NCBI RefSeq assembly: GCF_000758685.1
Contig: NZ_CP009286.1
Span: 5,375,001-5,439,000 of the forward strand
Length of the DNA stretch: 64,000 nt
Direction: 5' to 3'
Origin: Paenibacillus stellifer
GTDB taxonomy: Bacteria; Bacillota; Bacilli; Paenibacillales; Paenibacillaceae
Positions 16,320-24,298 of the stretch are shown here, one piece after another (the stretch's first letter is position 1; the number at the start of each line of letters is the position of its first letter). The translations under genes were made by a program, and so were the position numbers. Below the pieces are notes generated by a model. The model saw nothing but the letters and a program-made list of their open reading frames with translations, was not told the origin of the DNA and did no database searches.

Positions 16320-17321
16320 TCACAATTCGACCCTTCTTCTGCCGGTCGCCGAAGCGAGGCAGGCACCCAGCAGCTTCATGTTCTGAATCGCATCCTCCGG
16401 CTCATAGAGCGGCGGCGCTTCGCCGAATACGGCGGCGGCAAACTGGTCGGCCTGCCGGGTGTACGGGTTGGCGCCGGGCGCGGCAGCCTCTCGTCGGCCA
16501 TTCTCCCCGTGGACAATGAAACCGGCATCTTCCGTCCGGGCGTTGAACGGCATCGGAATCTCGATGAGCCCCTTCGTCCCGATGATTTCCAGCAATTGAC
16601 GGTTATAGGCCCACATTCCGCATTCGAACAGCAGACTCAGGCCTCCCGGGAATTCGACCAGCCCTGAGGACATCATGTCCACGTTGCCGTGATCCGGAGA
16701 GAACAGGGAATGCACCGTAACGGCTTCCGGCTCGGCATCAAACAGCATACGCGCAGCCGTAAGCGGGTAACATCCGATATCATACAGCGATCCTCCGCCC
16801 CACTCGGAACGGAACCGGATATTGGAAGTGTCGGAGGCGTCATTATACGTAAAAGATCCCCGGATCGCCCGCAGCTCTCCAATTTCTCCCGACTGCAGAA
16901 CGTTTCGGATCTCCTCATATCGCGGATGATGACGGTACATGAACGCTTCCGCCAGATGGACGCCGGCCTTCCGGCAGGCCTGAACGATCTCCTCCGCCTC
17001 TGCGGCATTCAGTGCTATCGGCTTCTCGCACAGCACATGCTTGCCCGCTTCCGCCGCGCGGATTGCCCACTGCCGGTGCAGATGATTGGGCAGCGGAATA
17101 TACACCGCATCCACCTCCGGGTCCTGCAGCAGCTCCTCATAGCTTCCGTAAGCGCTCTTGATGCCGAACTCGCGCGCTACGCGCCCGCTCTTGTCCAGCC
17201 CCCGGCTGGCTACCGCCTGCACAACAGCGGACTCTGATTCCGCGATTGCAGGAATCACGCTCCCCGTTGCGATCTGGGCACAGCCCAGAATACCGAATCT
17301 CAGTTTGCGCCTTGTGGCCAT
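16320..17321 (-). CDS. Gfo/Idh/MocA family oxidoreductase
   Basis: A 333-residue NAD(P)-dependent oxidoreductase with N-terminal GILGCAQIATGSVIPAI and the catalytic CEKPIALN motif at about residue 95. The C-terminal half has GGGSLYDIGCYPLTAARMLF, typical of the glucose-fructose oxidoreductase and dihydrodiol dehydrogenase-like branch. It is only distantly similar to the other Gfo/Idh/MocA protein at 3318. AAGGAG lies eight bases before the ATG at 17321; a GTG three codons earlier overlaps that site. The prenyltransferase gene ends 72 bases upstream on the same strand, so read-through from that operon is possible but not shown. Confidence 0.88.
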   Translation of the reverse strand: MATRRKLRFGILGCAQIATGSVIPAIAESESAVVQAVASRGLDKSGRVAREFGIKSAYGSYEELLQDPEVDAVYIPLPNHLHRQWAIRAAEAGKHVLCEKPIALNAAEAEEIVQACRKAGVHLAEAFMYRHHPRYEEIRNVLQSGEIGELRAIRGSFTYNDASDTSNIRFRSEWGGGSLYDIGCYPLTAARMLFDAEPEAVTVHSLFSPDHGNVDMMSSGLVEFPGGLSLLFECGMWAYNRQLLEIIGTKGLIEIPMPFNARTEDAGFIVHGENGRREAAAPGANPYTRQADQFAAAVFGEAPPLYEPEDAIQNMKLLGACLASATGRRRVEL

Positions 17322-17393
17322 ACCATCCACTCCTTCCTGATCTCAATGGCTGCATGTATCCGTTTCATTATAAGCCAGTCCAAGGGCGGCAGG

Positions 17394-18347
17394 CTATAAC
17401 CGAAACAGCAGCGCCATCAGCAGAACAACGATCCGGGAACCATTCAGCAGCATAAAATTCCGCACCACCAAAATAAAAGTGGCGCCCTTCTCCTGCCTTT
17501 CGGCGAACTTCGCCAGGTTGCGGCGCAGGGGAATCAGCGTTGGCAGCACCAGCAGCAGTAGCAGCGGATGTACGCCGAGAATGAGCAGGATAACAAGATC
17601 CGCGTAAGAGGCATAGTACAGCGTGCTAAACAGCAGCAGCGCATTCGGCTTCCCGATATAGACCGGGAGTGTATAACGCCGGTTCTCGATATCTTCCTCC
17701 ACATCGCAGATGTTGTTGGCCAGCATGATGTTGGCGATGCAGAGCACGGCCGGAATCGAGAACCCGAACAGGAAGAGAACCTCAAGCAGGTTCAGATCGA
17801 AATGCACCCAGCCTCCCTGCAAGTCCAGGGACAGCACGGCGAGCGCATCCCCCGCGTGAATGTAGGCCGAAATGAAGATAATGACAAAGCCCATGAAGAG
17901 TCCCGAGAAGAGCTCGCCAAGCGGCATCCGGGAAATCGGCACCGGGCCGAAGGAATACAGAATGCCGATCATGAAGGAGAGCCCGCCCAGCGCCAGGACG
18001 AGCAGTCCGGTCCGGGCCACAAGCAGCAGGCCGCAGCCCACCGCAAGGACCAGCAGAATTAGTATGACGCCGACAACTACGGCCTCTTTCAGTTTGTGGC
18101 GGACGATGGGATTATGCGTCTCATAGCCGTAGCCATGAGTCCGCTGCGCTTTTTTGAAATCGTAATAGTTGTTGATGGCCGTCGTCGCCATATCGAAGCT
18201 GAGCAGAGACACCAGCATGAGCAGGAACTTCCCGGCATCGAAGCTGTGGAACCGGTACAGCGCGTACAGCGTGCCCAGGGCGAATGGAATCATGCTGGCG
18301 GCCTTTGTCTGGATTTCCACCAGTCTGAGAAAACTTCTGATATTCAC
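17394..18347 (-). CDS. UbiA family prenyltransferase (first of pair)
   Basis: A 317-residue integral membrane prenyltransferase with about nine helices. Aspartate-rich motif 1 reads N59-N60-Y-Y-D63, where most relatives have N-D-x-x-D. Motif 2 is intact: D215-V-E-E-D219, followed by TLPVYIG. The GPVPISRMPLGELFSG segment resembles MenA, the dihydroxynaphthoate polyprenyltransferase of menaquinone synthesis. The GTG start is 13 bases after the stop of the unknown gene upstream and has only a weak ribosome site, so translation is probably coupled. It is the last gene of a three-gene operon that begins with a second UbiA protein. It could be MenA-like or attach a prenyl chain to another aromatic acceptor. 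The acceptor is not known. Confidence 0.85.
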   Translation of the reverse strand: MNIRSFLRLVEIQTKAASMIPFALGTLYALYRFHSFDAGKFLLMLVSLLSFDMATTAINNYYDFKKAQRTHGYGYETHNPIVRHKLKEAVVVGVILILLVLAVGCGLLLVARTGLLVLALGGLSFMIGILYSFGPVPISRMPLGELFSGLFMGFVIIFISAYIHAGDALAVLSLDLQGGWVHFDLNLLEVLFLFGFSIPAVLCIANIMLANNICDVEEDIENRRYTLPVYIGKPNALLLFSTLYYASYADLVILLILGVHPLLLLLVLPTLIPLRRNLAKFAERQEKGATFILVVRNFMLLNGSRIVVLLMALLFRL

Positions 18348-18360
18348 CGCTTCACCCGGC

Positions 18361-19113
18361 CTATTCCTCTGAGGTCGTAATCGTTGAAGTTGTAATCGTA
18401 ACCGGCGTCCATTCCCCGATCACGGTCTGTCCATGCACCGATACGCTGCCTTCCGGAGACAAGTCTTTCTCCGTCATGATGCCCAGCGCCACGGTGAACT
18501 TGTTCAGCTTGACCGGAATCCCGGTCTCCCGGCGCACCTCGCGTCCGTTGAGGAAGAATACCGCCTCGTCCTTGCCCCGGTGATAGGTGATCTTGTACGT
18601 ATTGAACTCCCGCGGCTTGAAATCTGTGTCTTCCCTGAAAATGCAGAAATACTTCGTCCGGTCCGTCTCCGGCACCGTAACCCCGGGGAAAGGCAGAATG
18701 CCGTAGACCGTGGCGTACGTATCGTTGCCGGCGAAGAAGTCCAGAGCGGCCCCTGTCGTGAAATCAAGCAGGTTCAGCGACACATAGCCGTCATACAGGT
18801 CCCCCGGCGCCGTTCCCGAAGTCCGGGCGCGTATTTGGAGCTCGAATGAGATTTCACCCGCCTCGGGAACGTCGAACTCCTCGGCGGAATAATACATATG
18901 CTTCGCGTTGTCCAAAATCTGCACCTGATGGTGCTGGCGGCTGAGCGGGGCCCGCACATACAGGATGCCGCCGCGCACGATGACGACGGCGTTCGGCTCC
19001 CGGTATGCCCAGAACGAGCCGTCCGGCAGAGCGAAGCCCCCGGTCTTCCAAACCTCGCCTTCATTCAGAATGGTATGAAAATCGCCGATAACCCGCTTTT
19101 CCATCGTCTTCAT
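18361..19113 (-). CDS. Uncharacterised protein, probable beta-sandwich fold, between two prenyltransferases
   Basis: A 250-residue soluble protein with no signal peptide or membrane helix. I do not recognise a characterised family with certainty. The alternating hydrophobic and charged pattern (GEISFELQIRARTSG, YDGYVSLNLLDFTTGAALDFF, FNTYKITYHRGKDEAVFFLNGREVRRE) is what a concanavalin A-like jelly roll looks like, with the last segment matching the inner sheet of such lectin or glycosidase folds. The C-terminus is a low-complexity threonine stretch. It sits 46 bases after one UbiA gene and 13 bases before another, so it is probably needed by the same pathway. An enzyme acting on the prenylated product, or a carrier for it, are both open. 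Confidence 0.7.
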   Translation of the reverse strand: MKTMEKRVIGDFHTILNEGEVWKTGGFALPDGSFWAYREPNAVVIVRGGILYVRAPLSRQHHQVQILDNAKHMYYSAEEFDVPEAGEISFELQIRARTSGTAPGDLYDGYVSLNLLDFTTGAALDFFAGNDTYATVYGILPFPGVTVPETDRTKYFCIFREDTDFKPREFNTYKITYHRGKDEAVFFLNGREVRRETGIPVKLNKFTVALGIMTEKDLSPEGSVSVHGQTVIGEWTPVTITTSTITTSEE

Positions 19114-19159
19114 CTTCTTTCCGTATAATGTAAGTTAGCATTTATGTTTCCCGATCAGG

Positions 19160-20098
19160 CTAGCTCCAATAGTTCCCGACAAGACCCTGAATAAGAAGGG
19201 CGGCGGCCATAATGGTGCCGCAGCGGATCGACGCTTGCCGCGAAGCGCCCATGAGCGGCAGATAGGCGGGAGAAGCGTTATGCCGCTTCAGCCCGCGGTA
19301 GACGCCGATCGGCCGAATCGCAGTAAGCAGCGCAAGCAGCGCGTAGACAGGCAGCACCCCGATGCCGACGCAGACGACAAGCGAGACGTAGGCCGTGTAC
19401 AGCAGAATGCGCGAGAAGACCAGCGCCCGCGCTTCGCCGAGCACGACGACAAGCGTCTGCTTGCCGGCCTGCTTGTCCGCACTCCAATGCAGGAAGTGGT
19501 GATTGAACAGCAGCAGCGTCGTCAGCAGACCGACGGGCAGCGACAGAAGCACCGGCTTGATTCCGAAATGCCCGGTCTGCACGAAATACGAGCCGAGCAC
19601 GGGCATCAGGCCGAACGCGACGAAAATCGCCAGTTCGCTGTATCCCTTGCCCCGGTAACCGAAGCGCAGCGGGGGCGCCACATAGAAATAGGCCAGCAAG
19701 GCCCCTCCGGCGACGAACCACAGCACCTGCCAGCCCGCATAGAACGCCAGCGCCGCCCCGCATAGAACGGCAAGCAGAAGCAGCCCCCAGGTCAGCAGCG
19801 CGAATCTCCGCTCGGAGATCAGCCCGCCGGACAGGAAGCCTGAATTGGTCGTAATAACGCCGGGTGTATTCTTCGCCTCCATATCCGCGCCGCTGCGATA
19901 GTCCCACAGATCATTCACCATATTGGAGAACAGGTGGGCCGCAGCAGCGCCGATAAAGGTGAGGATAAATAAAAAAGGATGAAACACATCCTCCCAGACA
20001 AAAGCTCCCAGCGCCCCGAGAACAACCGGCACGATCATTACAGGAATGACGCCGAACCGGGAGGCTTTTTTGAAAAATGTCCATTTATTCATTGCCAT
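19160..20098 (-). CDS. UbiA family prenyltransferase (second of pair)
   Basis: A 312-residue membrane prenyltransferase. Motif 1 is N62-D63-x-x-D66-Y-x-x-G-A-D72, close to MenA. In motif 2 the usual first aspartate is replaced: the segment reads H204-W-S-A-D208-KQAGKQTL, so only one of the two magnesium-binding aspartates remains. It may be a different specificity class rather than an inactive protein, since the rest of the motif is kept. AAGGAG precedes the ATG by six bases. It is the first gene of the three-gene operon. A possible promoter is at 20156-20185. It could be the menaquinone enzyme or a related prenylation step. The fact that there are two in one operon argues against both being MenA. 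Confidence 0.85.
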   Translation of the reverse strand: MAMNKWTFFKKASRFGVIPVMIVPVVLGALGAFVWEDVFHPFLFILTFIGAAAAHLFSNMVNDLWDYRSGADMEAKNTPGVITTNSGFLSGGLISERRFALLTWGLLLLAVLCGAALAFYAGWQVLWFVAGGALLAYFYVAPPLRFGYRGKGYSELAIFVAFGLMPVLGSYFVQTGHFGIKPVLLSLPVGLLTTLLLFNHHFLHWSADKQAGKQTLVVVLGEARALVFSRILLYTAYVSLVVCVGIGVLPVYALLALLTAIRPIGVYRGLKRHNASPAYLPLMGASRQASIRCGTIMAAALLIQGLVGNYWS

Positions 20099-20155
20099 AA
20101 CTCTCTCCTTCAGGCCTTATCCTGCTGCCAGTTAAGAATAATTCCAATCTACCTC

Positions 20156-20185
20156 ATTATACACGCCCCTCCGAACGAATGTCAC
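20156..20185 (-). promoter_or_regulatory. Candidate promoter of the prenyltransferase operon
   Basis: Minus strand GTGACA, an 18-base spacer, then perfect TATAAT, about 58 bases before the start codon. Confidence 0.55.
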
Positions 20186-20396
20186 AATTTCCACCAAATT
20201 TCGACGGCATACGAGAATTCCAAGGATAGGCAAGCCCAGGACGATGTGATATGATTAGCTGCTGGTACGCCTGCAACACTAAATCTGTGGAGTTCGTGCG
20301 ACGCTGTTCGCGCTGTAGAAGCGGTTGAATTCCTTACTGTTAGGCGTGAACGCGTACTGGAATCATAATATTGATAAAATGGAGGCTTTATTGTTC

Positions 20397-21065
20397 ATGT
20401 CATCGCAACCCTCGTCATCCCGTTCCGCCAAAACGGCCGACGGCACGAACCACCACCCGGCGGCCCAGCCGGTCAAGATCGTTACCGCCGATCCCGGCGC
20501 AATCGGCCTGTTCGGTCTCGCCATCGTGACCCTGGTCGCATCCTCGCAAAAGCTTGAAATCACAAGCGGCCTCAGCTATGTGATTCCCTGGGCAGTCTTC
20601 CTTGGCGCTTTCGCCCAGCTCTTCGCCAGCATTCAGGATGCGAAGCATAACAACACCTTCGGCATGACCGCCTTCGCCGCTTACGCCTTCTTCTGGTTCG
20701 GCATGGCGGGAAGCTGGCTGATCAAGCTCGGCGTGTTCGGAACCGCCCTTGCTGAAGCCGTCGATCCGAAGCAGCTCGGCTTTGTCTTCCTCGGCTACCT
20801 CGTCTTCACGCTCTTCATGACGCTTGGCGCTACCGAGGCGAACAAAGTGCTGCTGCTCATTTTTGCACTGATCGATCTGCTGTTCCTGGGTCTGACCTTC
20901 GACTCCTTCGGCATCGCTGCTGAAGCCTTCCACAAGCTGGCCGCCATTTCGGAGCTGTGCATCGGCATCGTATCCCTGTATGGCTGCGGCGCCTCGGTGC
21001 TGAACGCACATTTCGGGCGGGTATTCCTCCCTATGGGTGCGCCGCTTCGCATCTTCAAGAAATAG
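20397..21065 (+). CDS. Acetate uptake transporter, GPR1/FUN34/YaaH (SatP) family
   Basis: A 222-residue protein with six membrane helices after a polar N-terminus of about 30 residues. The family signature near the first helix, usually NPAPLGL, reads DPGAIGLFGLA. Helices rich in glycine and phenylalanine follow (GAFAQLFASIQDAKHNNTFGMTAFAAYAFFWFGMA), matching the YaaH pattern. Members move acetate or succinate with protons. GGAGG lies 11 bases before the ATG at 20397. A TTG two codons earlier is a possible alternative. It is a single gene, ended by a hairpin at 21072. With CidR/CidAB, which respond to acetate in other bacteria, this would be a second acetate-linked locus, though the two are 18 kb apart. 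Confidence 0.85.
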   Translation: MSSQPSSSRSAKTADGTNHHPAAQPVKIVTADPGAIGLFGLAIVTLVASSQKLEITSGLSYVIPWAVFLGAFAQLFASIQDAKHNNTFGMTAFAAYAFFWFGMAGSWLIKLGVFGTALAEAVDPKQLGFVFLGYLVFTLFMTLGATEANKVLLLIFALIDLLFLGLTFDSFGIAAEAFHKLAAISELCIGIVSLYGCGASVLNAHFGRVFLPMGAPLRIFKK

Positions 21066-21071
21066 TCCATG

Positions 21072-21112
21072 GCGGATCGTCTCCCTTCTTCGAAGAGACG
21101 GTCCGCTTTCCA
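21072..21112 (+). terminator. Terminator of the acetate transporter gene
   Basis: GCGGATCGTCTC pairs with GAGACGGTCCGC (one wobble pair) around a short loop, followed by TTTCCATTTT. Confidence 0.7.
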
Positions 21113-21214
21113 TTTTCCGCCGCTAAAATCTTGTTGACGCCCCCGCCCGCTTGAGACATTCTATATAATAATCACTATTAATTGAGTACGAGTTTATTGT
21201 ATCGGAGGCAGTTC

Positions 21215-23395
21215 ATGGCTCTCCTTAGGAAAAAGCCCTTCATTACCCTTGCTGTGTTTATCGCCTTGCTTCAAATTCTGCTATTTTACTACTACTCCCT
21301 GTCAGTCAAACAGGAAATACGGACCATCAGGGCCGATTTGTTATCCCAGGCCTCTATGCTGACCTCAAACATCGAGGAACGGGTGTCCATCGTCAGCGGC
21401 ATCAGCTCCTTTATTCAGACCGTTGGCTTCGACGCGGAGCCTGCTGTCATCGACAGCTATTTGTCCACCGCATACCGAAGCACCAATCACCTGATGAATA
21501 TCGTCGTCGCTCCCGGCGGCATTATCAAATATCTGTATCCTCTCACCGGAAATACAGCTGTGTATAACAAAAACCTGCTGCTCGATCCCGAACTGGCCTC
21601 GCCCGGTCTGATCCAGGAGACCATCCGCTCGCGCGCCATCACCATCGACGGTCCCCGCACCCTTGCCCAGGGCGATTACGGTCTCGTTATCCGGCAGGCG
21701 CTGTTCCAAGGCAACACCTTTCTCGGCATCGTATCCGCAACGCTGCGGGTAGACGATATTATCAGCCATTTCATGACCGGCGGCGCCCAGGTGTATGTCA
21801 CCCGGGACGACAATACGTATTTGTTCGGCGCCCGGCCGGAGAGCGGGGGAACCCTCATCAGTCTTCCGGTTCATCTCTACAACCAGGACTGGGTGCTCCA
21901 CACCAGCTTGACTCCGGGAAATAAAGGCAGGATGCTTCTCAGCGTATTCCTTATCGATCTCGCCTTTCTGTCCGTTATCATTTCCATCCTGTACTCACTC
22001 AGCCGGCAAAAAAAATTCAGCCGGGAGCTTGAGCATACCGTCACTATGCGGACACAGGATTTGCGAATCTCCGAACGGCTCTATGAGAAGCTGGCCCACT
22101 ATGACAGCCTGACGGAAATTCCGAACCGCAGGTTCTTTATGGAGGAGTTCGACCGGCTGCTCCAGACGGCCGAGCCCGGTCAGACCTTCACCCTGCTCTT
22201 CTTCGATCTCAACCGGTTCAAAGAGATTAACGATACGCTTGGCCACTCCGCCGGAGACAAGGTGATCCGGGTTCTGGCCAGAAGGATTCACGACGCCCGG
22301 CTCCCCTGCCGGCTGTTCGCCCGCACAGGCGGGGACGAATTCGTCATGCTCTTCGAGGATCTTCCCCGGGATCGCATCCCTGAAATAGCCGAGCGGCTGG
22401 CTGACCTCGCGGCGGAGCCGCTGGAGATCTCGGGAACGTATCTGGCCCTCTCCACAAGCATCGGCATTTCCCTGTATCCCGAGCATTCCACCAAGAAAGA
22501 AGATCTGCTGAAATACGCCGATATGGCGATGTACCAGGCGAAGTCCCAGGACGGGCAGGGCTACTTCGTGTTCAATGAGCAGCTTCACGAGAAGCTTCAG
22601 AAGAAGACGATGATCAGCAAGTACCTGCTTACCGCTCTGAGAAAGCATGAATTTGTCCTTCACTACCAGCCGCAGGTTCATGCCGCCACAGGCAGGCTGA
22701 CCGGCATGGAGTCGCTGATCCGCTGGAATCATCCGGAGAAGGGGCTGCTTCCTCCCGGAGCCTTCATTGCGGCTGTCGAGGAAGCCGGGCTGATGACGCA
22801 GCTGACCGATTGGGTCATCCGCGAAGTCTGCCGGCAGCTGGCCGACTGGAAGCAGGAAGGACTAGACATCCCGCGCATCTCCATCAACATCTCGAACAGC
22901 TGGTTCTACAACCGCAATCTGCTCCCGGGGCTGATGTCCATCCTGGAGGAATACGAACTTCCGCCCGAAGTGCTGGAATTCGAAATCACGGAGAGCACCG
23001 CTCTCCTGGAAGAGCACTATCCGCTTCTTCAGGAAATGCGGGACCGCGGCATTATCGTGTCGGTCGACGATTTCGGGACCAAATACTCGTCCCTCAATTA
23101 CTTGAAGCATTTTCCCGTGAGCAAAATCAAAATCGACCGCACCTTCATCACCGGAATCGGCATAAGCCCCATCGACGAGACGATCATCAAGTCGATCGTA
23201 TTCGTCGCCTCCCAGCTCGGCTACGACCTCGTCGCCGAAGGGGTGGAGAACACAGAGCAGGCGGCTTTCCTGATGTCGCTCGGCTGCATGAATGTGCAGG
23301 GCTACCTGTTCTACCGTCCGCTTCCGGCCGACGAAATCCGGGAGCTGCTCATGCGGCATACGGATGGACGAGCCGGCCGGATCGGCTCGCTATAG
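21215..23395 (+). CDS. GGDEF-EAL protein with extracellular sensor
   Basis: A 726-residue membrane protein. One helix is at about residues 8-30, an extracellular region follows to about 250 (CHASE-like, with NIEERVSIVSGISSFIQ and YLSTAYRSTNHLMNIVVAPGG), then a second helix, GGDEF and EAL. The diguanylate cyclase motif RTGGDEF is intact. In the EAL domain the motif reads ESLIR, which still gives the ExLxR pattern, but the dimer loop DDFGTG is DDFGTK. Phosphodiesterase activity may therefore be altered. ATG 21215 has GGAGG six bases upstream. A TATATAAT box lies about 50 bases upstream, with no good -35. It is a single gene. Confidence 0.9.
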   Translation: MALLRKKPFITLAVFIALLQILLFYYYSLSVKQEIRTIRADLLSQASMLTSNIEERVSIVSGISSFIQTVGFDAEPAVIDSYLSTAYRSTNHLMNIVVAPGGIIKYLYPLTGNTAVYNKNLLLDPELASPGLIQETIRSRAITIDGPRTLAQGDYGLVIRQALFQGNTFLGIVSATLRVDDIISHFMTGGAQVYVTRDDNTYLFGARPESGGTLISLPVHLYNQDWVLHTSLTPGNKGRMLLSVFLIDLAFLSVIISILYSLSRQKKFSRELEHTVTMRTQDLRISERLYEKLAHYDSLTEIPNRRFFMEEFDRLLQTAEPGQTFTLLFFDLNRFKEINDTLGHSAGDKVIRVLARRIHDARLPCRLFARTGGDEFVMLFEDLPRDRIPEIAERLADLAAEPLEISGTYLALSTSIGISLYPEHSTKKEDLLKYADMAMYQAKSQDGQGYFVFNEQLHEKLQKKTMISKYLLTALRKHEFVLHYQPQVHAATGRLTGMESLIRWNHPEKGLLPPGAFIAAVEEAGLMTQLTDWVIREVCRQLADWKQEGLDIPRISINISNSWFYNRNLLPGLMSILEEYELPPEVLEFEITESTALLEEHYPLLQEMRDRGIIVSVDDFGTKYSSLNYLKHFPVSKIKIDRTFITGIGISPIDETIIKSIVFVASQLGYDLVAEGVENTEQAAFLMSLGCMNVQGYLFYRPLPADEIRELLMRHTDGRAGRIGSL

Positions 23396-23600
23396 CGAAG
23401 GCGGATGTTACCCTAAGCCGCCGGGCCGCTTCTTGAAAATGTAAAGCGGCTTCGTCCCTGGAGGAACGTCACCGTCCGAGGGCCGGAAGCAGCGCATATC
23501 GGATGAATAAGGGCGCTGGTGCCCAGAAGCCGAACGCCAAGGAATGAGATCGTCATCCGAAAGACCGGACCGCCATGATTGGCGGACGGTCTTTTTTTCT
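23396..23600 (+). other. GC-rich non-coding segment ending in a terminator
   Basis: No open frame with a ribosome site is visible here. The segment contains several short complementary stretches and ends in the hairpin at 23560-23598. It may simply be the long 3' end of the GGDEF-EAL mRNA or a leader for the DsrE-like gene. Confidence 0.4.
23560..23598 (+). terminator. Rho-independent terminator
   Basis: AAAGACCG and CCGCC pair with GGCGG and CGGTCTTT around ATGATT, followed by seven uridines. It lies 165 bases after the GGDEF-EAL stop and about 85 bases before the DsrE-like start. Confidence 0.85.
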
Positions 23601-23683
23601 GCCCAAAAACAGGGTACGCAGGGATAGCTTTCTTCCGCTGGCTCATACTAAGGTCATTCTGTTACGGAGGTGGCGATGGACAT

Positions 23684-24160
23684 ATGAGCCGGAAAATGAA
23701 CCTGCTGATGTTCAGCGGTGAATACGACAAGGCGATGGCCGGGCTGATCCTGGCCAACAGCGCTCGGGATATCGAGGTGGAGGTGACGATGTTCTTCGCG
23801 TTCTGGGGTCTGTTTCTGATCCGGGACCCCGAAAAAATGACGCTGGAGGACAAAAGCATCTACAAAAAGCTGATGGATGTCATAACGCCGAAGGGACCGG
23901 AGCAGCTGCCGCTCTCCCGCATGAACTTCAGCGGTCTCGGCAAATGGATGCTGGAGGAGATGATCGAGGATCAGGATGCGCCGAAGCTTATTCATTTTCT
24001 GAAGGGGGCGCGCAAGAAGAACATCAAGTTCTACGCCTGCAAGCTGTCCGTGGAAATCATGGGCTTCAAGCCGGAGGAACTGCTGCCGGAAGTGGAAATC
24101 ATCGACGCCGCGGCTTATTTGAAGGACGCGCTGGACAGCGACATGCAGTTGTTCATCTAA
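23684..24160 (+). CDS. DsrE/DsrF/DrsH-like protein
   Basis: A 158-residue cytoplasmic protein of the DsrE-like superfamily, the COG2210 type often mislabelled peroxiredoxin. It has the opening MNLLMFSGEYDKAMAGLILANSA, a beta strand then helix, and VTMFFAFWGLFLIRD, which is highly typical. A cysteine in the segment IKFYACKLSVEIMGF is in the position used by relatives to carry a persulfide. Such proteins pass sulfur between a desulfurase and an acceptor. GGAGGTGG lies 12 bases before the ATG. It is followed by a class V aminotransferase that resembles cysteine desulfurases. A sulfur-transfer pair is a reasonable inference, though a hairpin separates the two genes. Confidence 0.85.
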   Translation: MSRKMNLLMFSGEYDKAMAGLILANSARDIEVEVTMFFAFWGLFLIRDPEKMTLEDKSIYKKLMDVITPKGPEQLPLSRMNFSGLGKWMLEEMIEDQDAPKLIHFLKGARKKNIKFYACKLSVEIMGFKPEELLPEVEIIDAAAYLKDALDSDMQLFI

Positions 24161-24168
24161 GGCGTAAG

Positions 24169-24214
24169 GCAGCTTAAAGAGGCGGCGGCTCCCTCTACTG
24201 CCTCTTTAAGCTGC
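24169..24214 (+). terminator. 15-base perfect hairpin without U-tract
   Basis: GCAGCTTAAAGAGGC pairs exactly with GCCTCTTTAAGCTGC around a 16-base loop, in the gap between the DsrE-like and aminotransferase genes. No uridine run follows. It may stabilise the upstream message or reduce read-through. Confidence 0.5.
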
Positions 24215-24298
24215 GGCGGGTTGGGCATGGGCATTAACCTATTTCAGGCACCGGCATATACTGAGGCAAACGGAACCACCTTGCTGGAGGGATTGCCT

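Noticed and set aside
23460..23500. Small SRP RNA (GGAAGCAGC)
   Set aside because: The rest of the conserved SRP hairpin loop sequence is not present.
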